Shown here one piece after another: positions 7,745 through 16,700 of a stretch of 33,796 bases of DNA (positions within the stretch are counted from its first letter, which is position 1; every line of letters begins with the position of its first letter). The notes below the pieces were generated by a model. That model saw only the letters and a list, made by a program, of their open reading frames with translations. It was not told the DNA's origin and ran no database searches. The position numbers were made by a program, and so were the translations under genes. Location of the stretch: NCBI RefSeq assembly GCF_014305155.1, contig NZ_JACRUK010000044.1, positions 1-33,796 of the forward strand, in the 5' to 3' direction. The DNA is from Flavobacterium muglaense (GTDB taxonomy: Bacteria; Bacteroidota; Bacteroidia; Flavobacteriales; Flavobacteriaceae).

Positions 7745-7752
7745 CAAAATTA
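7745..7752 (-). promoter_or_regulatory. Candidate -7 element for the miaE-like gene
   Basis: On the minus strand TAATTTTG fits the Bacteroidota -7 consensus TAnnTTTG exactly. It lies 20 bases upstream of the chosen ATG (7724). No clear -33 TTG is visible. It falls inside the longer possible reading frame, which argues against the upstream start at 7799. Confidence 0.4.
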
Positions 7753-7833
7753 GTGTTTTCTTTCTTATTTATCAGTGAATCGATGGTAATGACGTCCAAA
7801 TAGTATTATTTTGCAGTTGTAATGTTACTTTAT

Positions 7834-9078
7834 ATGACTGAGATTAAAAAGCTTTTAATAATAGGTTTTGTGTGGCCTGAGCCCAATTCGTCTGCTGCAG
7901 GTGCTAGAATGCTTCAATTGATCCGTCTTTTTCAAGAAGAAGGCTATCAGATTAGTTTTGCGAGCCCTGCCATGGATAGTGATTTTATGGTAGATCTGGA
8001 AAATTTAGGTGTTTTAAAGAAGTCCATTATTTTAAATTGTGCAAGTTTTGATGGCTATGTGAAGGAACTAAATCCTACAATTGTGTTGTTTGATCGGTTT
8101 ATGATGGAAGAACAGTTTGGGTGGAGGGTTTCTGAAAATTGTCCGCGAGCTTTAAAAATATTGGATACAGAAGATTTACATTGTTTGCGTTTAGCACGAC
8201 AGAAAGCATTTAAGGAACAACGTTTGTTTCAATTGAACGATTTGGTTCTTGAAGATGTTGCAAAGCGCGAAGTAGCAAGTATTTTGCGTTGCGACCTTAG
8301 CTTGATGATCTCGGAATATGAAATAGAACTATTACGGACAGTTTTTAAAATAGAGGAAAGTTTACTGTATTATTTGCCTTTTTTGTTAGATGCAAAGCAA
8401 GTTGATGATTTCATTGTGTTGCCATCTTTTGAACAAAGAAAGGATTTTGTATTTATAGGCAATTTTCTACATGAGCCTAATTGGAATGCGGTGCAGTATT
8501 TAAAAGAGATCATTTGGCCGTTGATTAGGAAGTGGATGCCTGCTGCTGTTTTGCATGTTTATGGTGCTTATCCTTCGCAAAAAGTACTGCAGCTCAATAA
8601 TGTTAAGGAAGGTTTTGTTATTGAAGGACGTGCTGCAGATGCTGTAGAAGTGGTAAGAGGTGCTCGAGTGGTGCTAGCGCCAATTCGTTTTGGTGCCGGA
8701 CTAAAAGGGAAGTTGGCGGAAGCCATGCAATGTGGTACGCCAAGTGTGACCAGCACGATAGGTGCTGAAGGGATGAATGGAAGACTTGATTGGAATGGCT
8801 TTGTTGAAGATGATCCAGAAGTGTTTGCGAAAAGAGCTGTACTGTTGTATGAAGATGAAGTGATTTGGCGTCAAGCGCAAAAGAACGGACTTGAAGTACT
8901 TAATAACAGGTTTGCAAAATCATTATTTGTAAATGACTTTAAAGTTCGCATTAAAGAGTTGCTGTTAGGTATTGATGCACATCGTTCCAATAATTTTATG
9001 GGAGCAATTTTGCAACATCATACGATCAATAGTACGAAGTATATGTCCCGATGGATTGAAGAAAAAAATAAAAAATAG
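7834..9078 (+). CDS. Glycosyltransferase, GT4-like (GT-B fold)
   Basis: A 414-residue soluble protein if started at MTEIKKLLIIG (7834). Another ATG four codons upstream, at 7822, is equally open. The N-terminal half holds a Rossmann-type start (LLIIGFVWPEPNSSAAGARM). The C-terminal half has the nucleotide-sugar binding pattern of GT4/GT1 enzymes: FIGNFLHEPNWNAV, HVYGAYPS, and FGAGLKGKLAEAMQCGTPSV with the conserved Glu, followed by GAEG. No signal peptide or membrane span is seen, so it acts at the cytosolic face. The donor and acceptor sugars cannot be read from the sequence. It stands alone, divergent from miaE and convergent with pdhC, so there is no cell-surface polysaccharide cluster to assign it to. 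Confidence 0.82.
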   Translation: MTEIKKLLIIGFVWPEPNSSAAGARMLQLIRLFQEEGYQISFASPAMDSDFMVDLENLGVLKKSIILNCASFDGYVKELNPTIVLFDRFMMEEQFGWRVSENCPRALKILDTEDLHCLRLARQKAFKEQRLFQLNDLVLEDVAKREVASILRCDLSLMISEYEIELLRTVFKIEESLLYYLPFLLDAKQVDDFIVLPSFEQRKDFVFIGNFLHEPNWNAVQYLKEIIWPLIRKWMPAAVLHVYGAYPSQKVLQLNNVKEGFVIEGRAADAVEVVRGARVVLAPIRFGAGLKGKLAEAMQCGTPSVTSTIGAEGMNGRLDWNGFVEDDPEVFAKRAVLLYEDEVIWRQAQKNGLEVLNNRFAKSLFVNDFKVRIKELLLGIDAHRSNNFMGAILQHHTINSTKYMSRWIEEKNKK

Positions 9079-9084
9079 AGCAAA

Positions 9085-9118
9085 AAAAAGCCGTTTTGAA
9101 ATTTCAAAACGGCTTTTT
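9085..9118. terminator. Bidirectional terminator, perfect palindrome
   Basis: A 34-bp perfect palindrome (AAAAAGCCGTTTTGAAA at 9085-9101 and its complement at 9102-9118) with A and T runs at the two ends. It lies between the convergent glycosyltransferase and pdhC genes. Confidence 0.92.
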
Positions 9119-9135
9119 AAATATATAATTAAAAA

Positions 9136-10767
9136 CTAAGCTAACATAGTAACTGGATTTTCAATGTATTGTTTCAATGTTTGTAAAAATTGAGCTCCAG
9201 TAGCACCATCAATAGTTCTATGGTCACAAGCTAATGATAACATCATTGTGTTTCCAACAACTATTTGACCATTTTTAACAACTGGTTTTTCAACAATTGC
9301 GCCTACCGAAAGGATTGCAGAGTTGGGTTGGTTGATAATTGAATTGAATTCAGTAATACCAAACATTCCAAGGTTTGAAACCGTAAATGTGCTTCCTTCC
9401 ATTTCTGATGGTAGTAATTTTTTAGTTTTTGCTCTTCCAGCAAGATCTCTTACGCTTCCTCCAATTTGAGATAAACTCATAGCATCAGTGAATTTTAAAA
9501 CAGGAACTACTAGTCCGTCTTCAACAGCTACTGCAACACCAATGTTTACGTGGTGATTGATAGTGATAGCATCTTCTTTCCACTGAGAGTTGATTTTCAG
9601 GTGTTTTTTAAGTGCCATTGCACAAGCTTTGATTACCATGTCGTTAAAGGATACTTTGGTATCTGGAACGCTGTTGATAATAGCTCTTGACTTCATTGCC
9701 TCATCCATCGTTACTTCGATAGTTAAGTTATAATGAGGCGCAGTGAATAATGATTCAGCTAAACGTTTCGCAATGATTTTACGCATTTGCGAGTTTTTGA
9801 TTTCTTCTTTGAATACTTCTCCCGCTGGTACAAAAACTTTTGGTGCTTCAGTAGCTTTTTCAGCCGCAGGAGCGTTAGTTGTTGCAACGGCTTGGGCAGC
9901 TGGTGCGGCAGTGTTTGGTGTGTAGTTTTCGATATCGCTTTTTACAATACGTCCGTTTTCACCTGTACCTTTCACTTGGTTCAATTGAATTCCTTTATCA
10001 CTTGCAATTTTCTTTGCTAATGGTGATGCAAGAATACGTTGTCCATCTGGAGCGGCTTCTTGTACGACTGGCTCTGTTTGAGTCGCAGCTGCTGGTTGCG
10101 CTTCAGTAGTTGCAGGCGCTGCTGTAGCTCCTCCACCTATTGTAAAGTTACTTGCAATTCCTGAAATATCCGTTCCTGCAGGCCCTATAATCGCTAGTAA
10201 ACTATCGATTGGAGCTGCATTCCCTTCTTCAATTCCAATGTATAATAATGTACCTTCATTGAAAGATTCAAATTCCATTGTTGCTTTATCGGTTTCGATT
10301 TCAGCAAGAATCTCACCTTCTGTAACTTTATCACCTACTTTTTTCAACCATGTAGCTACAGTTCCTTCTGTCATTGTATCGCTTAAACGCGGCATAGTTA
10401 CTACTACAACACCTTTTGGTAATGCGGCAGCGGCTGCTGGTTTAACTTCTTCAACTTTAGTAGCTGTTGTAGTTTGTTCTGGTGTAGTTGCTGCTGCATT
10501 TCCTGATAAAAGTGCAGAGATGTCCTCTCCTTCTGTTCCTATTATTGCTAATAGTGAATCAACAGCTGCAGTTTCGCCAGCAGGAATTCCTATGTATAAA
10601 AGAGTTCCTTCGTTGAAAGACTCAAATTCCATTGTTGCTTTGTCAGTTTCAATTTCTGCAAGGATATCTCCTTCGCTTATTTTGTCACCTACTTTTTTAA
10701 GCCAAGTTGCTACCGTTCCTTCCGTCATAGTATCGCTCAAGCGAGGCATTGTAATTATTGTTGCCAT
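9136..10767 (-). CDS. pdhC: Pyruvate dehydrogenase E2, dihydrolipoyllysine acetyltransferase
   Basis: E2 core of the pyruvate dehydrogenase complex. It moves the acetyl group from E1 to CoA by way of a swinging lipoyl-lysine. The 543 residues hold two lipoyl domains (about 2-80 and 120-197; lipoylated lysines K43 and K161, both in ETDKATMEF), Ala/Pro/Thr-rich linkers, a peripheral subunit-binding domain (about 243-282, RILASPLAKKIASDKGI) and the catalytic acyltransferase domain (about 318-543) with DHRTIDG (H516, D520). It lies 7 bp downstream of pdhA and so shares its transcript. E1 beta and E3 are not in the window. The two lipoyl domains are almost identical over about 55 residues, which suggests recent duplication or gene conversion. 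Confidence 0.96.
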   Translation of the reverse strand: MATIITMPRLSDTMTEGTVATWLKKVGDKISEGDILAEIETDKATMEFESFNEGTLLYIGIPAGETAAVDSLLAIIGTEGEDISALLSGNAAATTPEQTTTATKVEEVKPAAAAALPKGVVVVTMPRLSDTMTEGTVATWLKKVGDKVTEGEILAEIETDKATMEFESFNEGTLLYIGIEEGNAAPIDSLLAIIGPAGTDISGIASNFTIGGGATAAPATTEAQPAAATQTEPVVQEAAPDGQRILASPLAKKIASDKGIQLNQVKGTGENGRIVKSDIENYTPNTAAPAAQAVATTNAPAAEKATEAPKVFVPAGEVFKEEIKNSQMRKIIAKRLAESLFTAPHYNLTIEVTMDEAMKSRAIINSVPDTKVSFNDMVIKACAMALKKHLKINSQWKEDAITINHHVNIGVAVAVEDGLVVPVLKFTDAMSLSQIGGSVRDLAGRAKTKKLLPSEMEGSTFTVSNLGMFGITEFNSIINQPNSAILSVGAIVEKPVVKNGQIVVGNTMMLSLACDHRTIDGATGAQFLQTLKQYIENPVTMLA

Positions 10768-10774
10768 AATTGAT

Positions 10775-11773
10775 TTATAGTTTATGAGGTATAAATGGAT
10801 AATCTTCTTGTGCGTATACTACGTCGTATAATTGTTGAATTGGTGGGTAGTCTGATTCTTCAGCAAAATCCACACATTCTTGAACTAGATCTTTTACTCT
10901 TTGATCAATAGCTTCTATTTCTTCGTCGGTAGCATATTTTTGATCTTTAATTACATCAAGTACTTGTGTAATTGGATCAATTTTTTTGTATTCTTCTACT
11001 TCTTCTTTCGAACGGTATAATTGAGCATCCGACATAGAGTGACCTCTATAACGGTATGTTTTCATTTCTAAGAAAGTTGGTCCGTCACCACGACGTGCTC
11101 TATCAATAGCTTCAGTCATTGCTTCAGCTACTTTTACAGGATTCATTCCGTCCACTGGTCCACAAGGCATTTCATATCCTAATCCTAGTTTCCAGATGTC
11201 AGTATGATTTGCAGTTCTTTCAACAGATGTTCCCATTGCATAACCGTTGTTTTCTACAATGAAAACTACAGGTAATTTCCATAGCATAGCCATGTTGAAA
11301 GCTTCGTGAAGCGAACCTTGACGTGCAGCACCATCACCAAAATAGGTCATTGTTACTCCACCAGTGTTGTTGTATTTATCTCCAAAAGCTAATCCAGCTC
11401 CTACAGGTATTTGTCCTCCTACAATTCCGTGACCACCATAAAAACGGTGTTCTTTTGAGAAAATGTGCATAGAACCACCCATTCCTTTAGACGTTCCGGT
11501 TACTTTTCCTAAAAGTTCCGCCATTACTCTTTTTGGATCAACACCCATACCAATTGGTTGAACGTGATTTCTATAAGCAGTTATCATTTTGTCTTTTGTC
11601 AAGTCCATTGCATGTAATGCACCTGCTAGTACTGCTTCTTGACCATTATATAAATGAAGAAAACCCCTCACTTTTTGTTGTATGTATAATGCTGCAAGTT
11701 TGTCTTCAAACTTTCTCCAAAGTAGCATGTCTTCGTACCACTTTAAATATACTTCTTTTGTAACTTCTTTCAT
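10775..11773 (-). CDS. pdhA: Pyruvate dehydrogenase E1 component, alpha subunit
   Basis: With the beta subunit, E1 alpha decarboxylates pyruvate using thiamine diphosphate and passes the acetyl group to the lipoyl arms of E2. The 332-residue length is normal for the two-subunit E1 type. Visible are the ThDP/Mg motif GDGAARQG (starting at G146) closing with NN at 175-176, the GGHGIVGGQIPVGAG active-site stretch and the YRYRGHSMSD loop (H245). The start ATG at 11773 gives the usual family N-terminus (KEVYLKWYEDMLLWRKFEDK). The downstream pdhC starts 7 bp after its stop, so a pdhA-pdhC operon is likely. The beta subunit gene must lie elsewhere in the genome, which is usual in flavobacteria. Confidence 0.96.
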   Translation of the reverse strand: MKEVTKEVYLKWYEDMLLWRKFEDKLAALYIQQKVRGFLHLYNGQEAVLAGALHAMDLTKDKMITAYRNHVQPIGMGVDPKRVMAELLGKVTGTSKGMGGSMHIFSKEHRFYGGHGIVGGQIPVGAGLAFGDKYNNTGGVTMTYFGDGAARQGSLHEAFNMAMLWKLPVVFIVENNGYAMGTSVERTANHTDIWKLGLGYEMPCGPVDGMNPVKVAEAMTEAIDRARRGDGPTFLEMKTYRYRGHSMSDAQLYRSKEEVEEYKKIDPITQVLDVIKDQKYATDEEIEAIDQRVKDLVQECVDFAEESDYPPIQQLYDVVYAQEDYPFIPHKL

Positions 11774-11914
11774 CTCAATTGTTCTTTTGCTAAAGTTTTA
11801 ATGTTATCAACTAGTACCAATATCGCAAAATAGCTTTATACCACAAATTTGCGAATTGCAAAAATAGGACATTCCTACTAAGAAGTAAAATTAAAAAGCT
11901 AAATTTTAGTGTTT

Positions 11915-12397
11915 TTACAATACGTTTTTGTTAAATAATAATGGCAGTAGGTTTTTTAACGAGTTAGATTTGTATACTTCGCCAGTTTCTCCCATAAAAT
12001 ATATTTCAATAGGTAATTCTTGTCTGATCTCATATTCGGCAATTGATTGTCTACAAGCACCACAAGGTGGTATAGGTTCAGTCGTTTTATTGGAGTCTGA
12101 AGCTGCTGTAATTGCCATTTTTAAAATTTTAGCTTCAGGGTAAATTGCTCCTGCTTGAAAAATAGCAACACGCTCTGCGCACAGGCCTGATGGATAAGCT
12201 GCATTTTCTTGATTTGATCCCAATACAATTTTACCATTGTCTAATAAAAGTGCGGTACCAACTCTAAATTTGGAGTAAGGTGCGTAAGCATTTTTTCTTG
12301 TCGATACAGCTAGTTCCATTAGGTTTTGAATGTCAGCTGGTAGCTCTTCGGTTGTGTTGTAAACGCTGAAGTGAGAGGTAACTGTAATTTCTTTCAT
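11915..12397 (-). CDS. cdd: Cytidine deaminase
   Basis: Converts cytidine and deoxycytidine to uridine and deoxyuridine in pyrimidine salvage; cytosolic. From the ATG at 12397 it has 160 residues. The zinc site is complete: C73 and E75 in the CAE motif (SGLCAERVA) and C112/C115 in PCGACRQ, with NAYAPYSKFRVG as the substrate-binding start of the domain. The frame remains open to a TTG at 12424, but that codon lies inside the hairpin at 12414-12452 and the added residues do not resemble the family, so the ATG is preferred. It lies downstream of porV on the same strand, separated by that terminator. 141 bp separate it from pdhA. Confidence 0.94.
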   Translation of the reverse strand: MKEITVTSHFSVYNTTEELPADIQNLMELAVSTRKNAYAPYSKFRVGTALLLDNGKIVLGSNQENAAYPSGLCAERVAIFQAGAIYPEAKILKMAITAASDSNKTTEPIPPCGACRQSIAEYEIRQELPIEIYFMGETGEVYKSNSLKNLLPLLFNKNVL

Positions 12398-12414
12398 AAT
12401 ATATTTAGGGGCAA

Positions 12415-12451
12415 AAAAGTCCAAATTTCAAAAGGTGAAATTTGGACTTTT
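12415..12451. terminator. Terminator downstream of porV
   Basis: A 16-bp stem (12415-12430 with 12436-12451, core AGTCCAAATTTC) and a 5-nt loop, with A/T runs on both sides. On the minus strand it follows the porV stop and precedes the cdd start. Confidence 0.85.
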
Positions 12452-12471
12452 AATTTTAATTTGATTTAAAT

Positions 12472-13674
12472 CTAGTATTCGTCGTATTTATCTCCAAAGT
12501 TAAATGTTAAGGAGAAACGAAGTGTGTTTTCTAATGGATTAGGGATTTTTGATGCGGAAAATAAGTAAGAAACATCTACTTTAACTACGTTGTATTTAAA
12601 GCCGGCTCCAAGTGAAAAATATTTTCGTGAACCTTTAAATGGGCTTTCGTGAAAATAACCCATTCGCATGGCAAATGAATCTTGATAGAGATATTCGGCT
12701 CCTACTGCATAAGTGATTTCTTTTATTTCTTCGCTAAAGCCACCTGGTGCATCTCCAAATGATTTTACAATTCCTGGTAACCATTGCGTATTTCTGTATT
12801 CCGTATTTGCTGCGGTGTAGTCAATGTTGTCAACAACTCCGTCGCCGTTTAGATCTGCTCCGTTGTAAGATTCGTTGTCATACGAAACCTTAGGTGTAGG
12901 TACTAATAATTTATTGAATTCAAGATTCAGCGCTACTTTGTTGTATTCGTCTAGTATAAAGTCAAAGCCGGTTCCTATTTTTAATGTTGCTGGTAAAAAG
13001 TCGCTATTGATTTTGTCATTATCATAACTAATTTTTGGTCCAATGTTTTGAATGTTAAAACCTGCTCTCCATCTTCCGTTGAACTCATTGTATGCAATTT
13101 CTTCTGATTGGTAAAAACCAGCGACGTCAATCGCAAATGAATTGGCAGCGGAAGCATCATTATTTACATCGGCTACTTTTAGATTTGATCGAATGTATCG
13201 ACCGGCTACTGCCATTGAGAATTTTTCGCTAAGTTTTAAGGAATACGATAGGTCCATCGCAAGTTCATTAGGTGAGACCGTTGCAAACGCTTCGTTTGGA
13301 TCGCCTGTTTGTCTCAATTGAATTTCACCAAAACCAAAATAACGTAAACTTCCTGCAAATGCAGATCGCTCGTTAAACTTGTTGTAGTAGGTTACTTGAC
13401 CAAGTGAAATGTCATTGGCTAGATTGGTAAGGTAAGGCGTATAGCTTATTGAAAATCCTTGTTGATCGGTTGCAAAAGCGTATTTTGCAGGATTCCACTG
13501 CTGTGAAAAAGCATCTGCTGAAGTTGCAACTCCAATGTCAGCCATTCCCGCTGCTCTTGCATCTGCCGACACAGATAAAAAAGGAACTGCGGTTGTGATC
13601 ACTCGCTCTTGGGTCTGTGCCTGTGAGAGAGAGATGCTTAGTAATGCGCAACAGATAAATATTAATTTTCTCAT
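12472..13674 (-). CDS. porV: T9SS outer membrane shuttle protein PorV
   Basis: PorV (LptO, PG27) is a FadL-like 14-strand outer membrane barrel. It collects type A CTD cargo from the SprA/Sov channel and hands it to the PorU sortase. The 400-residue protein has a signal peptide (cleavage near SQA-QT), the family start ITTAVPFLSVSADARAAGMA with DIGVATSADAFSQQWNPAKY, repeating aromatic beta strands, and a C-terminal strand LRFSLTFNFGDKYDEY. An acidic insert with LNGDGVVDNIDY (about 270-285) looks like a surface or calcium-binding loop. It starts 39 bp after porU on the same strand, so the two are probably co-transcribed. The neighbours porU and gldJ support the name. Confidence 0.95.
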   Translation of the reverse strand: MRKLIFICCALLSISLSQAQTQERVITTAVPFLSVSADARAAGMADIGVATSADAFSQQWNPAKYAFATDQQGFSISYTPYLTNLANDISLGQVTYYNKFNERSAFAGSLRYFGFGEIQLRQTGDPNEAFATVSPNELAMDLSYSLKLSEKFSMAVAGRYIRSNLKVADVNNDASAANSFAIDVAGFYQSEEIAYNEFNGRWRAGFNIQNIGPKISYDNDKINSDFLPATLKIGTGFDFILDEYNKVALNLEFNKLLVPTPKVSYDNESYNGADLNGDGVVDNIDYTAANTEYRNTQWLPGIVKSFGDAPGGFSEEIKEITYAVGAEYLYQDSFAMRMGYFHESPFKGSRKYFSLGAGFKYNVVKVDVSYLFSASKIPNPLENTLRFSLTFNFGDKYDEY

Positions 13675-13713
13675 TGTTTGGGGTAAAATTCGTTTAACAA
13701 ATATACTATTTAA

Positions 13714-16700
13714 TTAAAGTATAACAAGTTTTTCAATCTTTTCGGCTTTTTTATTCGAACTGTTTGATTTTACAGTCAGTTTGTACATATAAACTCCTTT
13801 CCCTATTTTGTTTCCAAAATCATCCCGACCGTCCCAAGTAATGTCTTTTGATAAAAAGCCCTCAGTTGTAACATTTTGATTTTTGGTCCAAACCACTTTG
13901 CCTGTAATGGTGAAAACTTGAATTTGAACAGTCAGTAGCTCAAATGGTCTGTTGTGTGTAAACCAAAATTCGGTATAATTGACAAATGGATTAGGGTAAT
14001 TGAGTACATGTGTCAGTGTTATTGTATCATCTCCAACGACTAAAAACTGAATTTCTATTGTTGTTGGGTTATTGTAAACATCCCAAGCTTTAAATGTTAT
14101 GGTGTGTAATCCCGGAGCGATATCTCGTAATGGGAAACGCACGCTACCCTTTGTGAAGTCGTCTATATTAGTTTGATAATAATCGTTTAATATGTATGGA
14201 TCACTGGTGTTTCCGTCTAATATTGCTATAATGTCATGTCCTATTCCGCTTGCTGTGTTTATACCGTTTTCGTCTTCTAATAGTGCCAATAAATAGGGTG
14301 ACGAGTTTGTTATTCCTCCTGAGACAAACGTCTCGTCATTCATATATAACTTAACTTTCGGGCTAATATTGTCTTCGGTGGCATTTTCGTTTATTCCTCC
14401 AATTTTTATAGTCGAATTGTATCCTGATTGGTTTTCTAAGCTTTGATTCTTTTTCGAATAAAAACTGATCTTACCATTGTCCAACGGGATTCGGATGTCT
14501 CGAGGGACAACAAAGCTAAATTCGAAAACACCATTCTTTACAGAAGCATTACCTCTAAAAATGGTTTCTCCTAAGGTGTTAAAATTTATACTAGGGCTAT
14601 TGCCATCATTGTTTAAAGTGGTTCTCAGGATATTTTTGTCGAATATAACCGATGCTATTTCTCCATTATAATTGGATAGTAAGGTGTTGTTTTCATCTGT
14701 GATTTCACCTGTAATTTTCATGTGTACTAAAGCTTTAAAAGCATCTGTTGGTTGGGAGATGGCAACATCGTTGATTTTGGTTAAATTTACTCTTGGCTTT
14801 GGTATGGCAAGCATGAGTGCGGGGTCACCTATGTAAAATACAACATTTGTAGAAGAGTTTGGATTGCTGTTTTTAGAAATTCGCAATGCTTCTGCTATAG
14901 AGTTGTATTGATTTGAACCGTAAGACAATAATTTTTCGGATAAGGTGTCATTGAAGTTTTCGGCGCTAAATTGTCCGATTTCTCTAATGGTAGTGATCAT
15001 AGCTATTGCTCCTCCTTGCGGATTCCAGTAGGTGTATTCTCCTGCGGTAGGTCTTGTGGGGTTGTCAAATCGAGAGAAATCGCAAGTGATAGTGATGAAT
15101 AAGGGGTATTTGTATTGGTTTTTTAGATTTTGCCCATCCGATTTTTCCCAAATGCGTTCTGCCGAAAGTCCGTCTTCACCTCCGTGTCCTAGATAATTGA
15201 ATATTAAAGCTCCTTTTTCAAAAGCGTTAAAAAACTCAGTTCTAGCTTTTGGATATCTAAAGCCTCCTGCAGATGCTTCTTGTGTGTAAGAATCTAAATA
15301 TATTTTATTGACATTGAAAAATGGTTTCTCGGTTGTGATTTTATCTGCCAAGGTGTTTTGTCTGCTTTGTAAACTAGCATCTGAAACTTGATCAGAATCA
15401 TCGCAAAGTAGAACGAAGTTGTTTCTCCAGTTTCCGTACGATTGTGTATCGTGGTATTCAATTACTTTGTTGACCATTTCTTCGGCCTGTTTGCTATTGT
15501 TTATCAACATGCGGCCTATCGCGATATCTATTCCTCCAAAAAAGTTAATCACATTTCCTTCATTGGTATCCATTAATCCGTAAAAATCATCGGAGGCAAA
15601 TGAGGATTCTCCTATTGAATTGCTGTTGAGTGCGTGATAGATGGGAACAATATTCGAGTTGTTGCTGATTCGGTCTTTATAGTCGTAGGACGCGTCACCG
15701 AAAAGGTTGACATATTTCAGCCTTTTGTCAGTAGACGAAGCATTGTCATAAATGTATTTGATACAATTACGTATGGCTGCTATATCTTGCTTGCCTGATG
15801 AAAATTCTTGATAAATCGTCTCAAGAGTTAATACTTTGACGTTTAGATTTGAATTATTTTTGTGAAAGTCAGCTAGTTTGTCGGCTTGTATTTTTAAGTT
15901 AGTAGGGCATATAATGACGTAATCGATATCTTGAAAGCTGCTACTTGAGGAGTTGAATATGGTTCCTTTTATGTTTTGATTTGTGATTTTTGATCGCGTA
16001 TCTTTTTGTGGTGTATAGTAGTCTTGTGGATCAATGGCAATGTATTTTCGAATCTCACCCAAGTTAGCTTTAAATGAATATTGTGATTGATTTGTGGTTT
16101 CAAAAGTTGTTATAGTGTAAAGGTCTGTTATGTCCCATATTTGTGTGATTGCAGTCGCAGCTGAAATGGTGTAGTTTATAATGCCGATTTGTGATCCTGC
16201 TAAGTTGTATTGGAAGCTAAATTGTTTTCCGTAGCCCTGTAGTTTTCTTTTTGCCGAAAGGCTAATATAGTCTAAGTAGCCTTTGGATCCTGGTACGCCG
16301 TTGTTGTTGTAGTTTAATTTTATTTTTACATTTTCGGCAGCTGTTATGGTTGTTGAGGCAGGTAGTTTTCCAACATAGAATTGCGTGCTAGAGTTGGTGC
16401 TCAATGCAGGAAAGGAAATTGAACCAGCAGTTTGTCCGTTGCTGCTTATTTGGAATGATGTAGGAGTGAAGGCAGCTGATGCGGCTACAACTTTTAGAGT
16501 CATAGCACTGGTGAGATCGGCATTTGGAAAATTAAAGTCAAATTCTTGTTCTTGATTGATGTCAAAAGATTCGCCAAACCACTGGCGTCCTAGTTTAGCT
16601 ATATTTGTTAGGTCTTTTTCGTAATATTTATAGTCGTCAAAAGTGGTTAAAGTTAAGGTTGGGCTTCCAGTAGGTTGAATGGCTTTGTTTATTCGTTTTC

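Noticed and set aside
7498..7803. 101-codon plus-strand frame opposite the miaE-like gene
   Set aside because: Antisense of a well-supported gene, with no start context and no recognisable motif.
10238..10780. 180-codon plus-strand frame opposite pdhC
   Set aside because: It is the antisense of the two lipoyl domains and repeats itself for the same reason. The pdhC frame has clear motifs; this one has none.
12398..12424. Longer cytidine deaminase start at a TTG codon (12424)
   Set aside because: The codon is inside the porV terminator stem and the added residues do not resemble the family. The ATG at 12397 gives the normal length.
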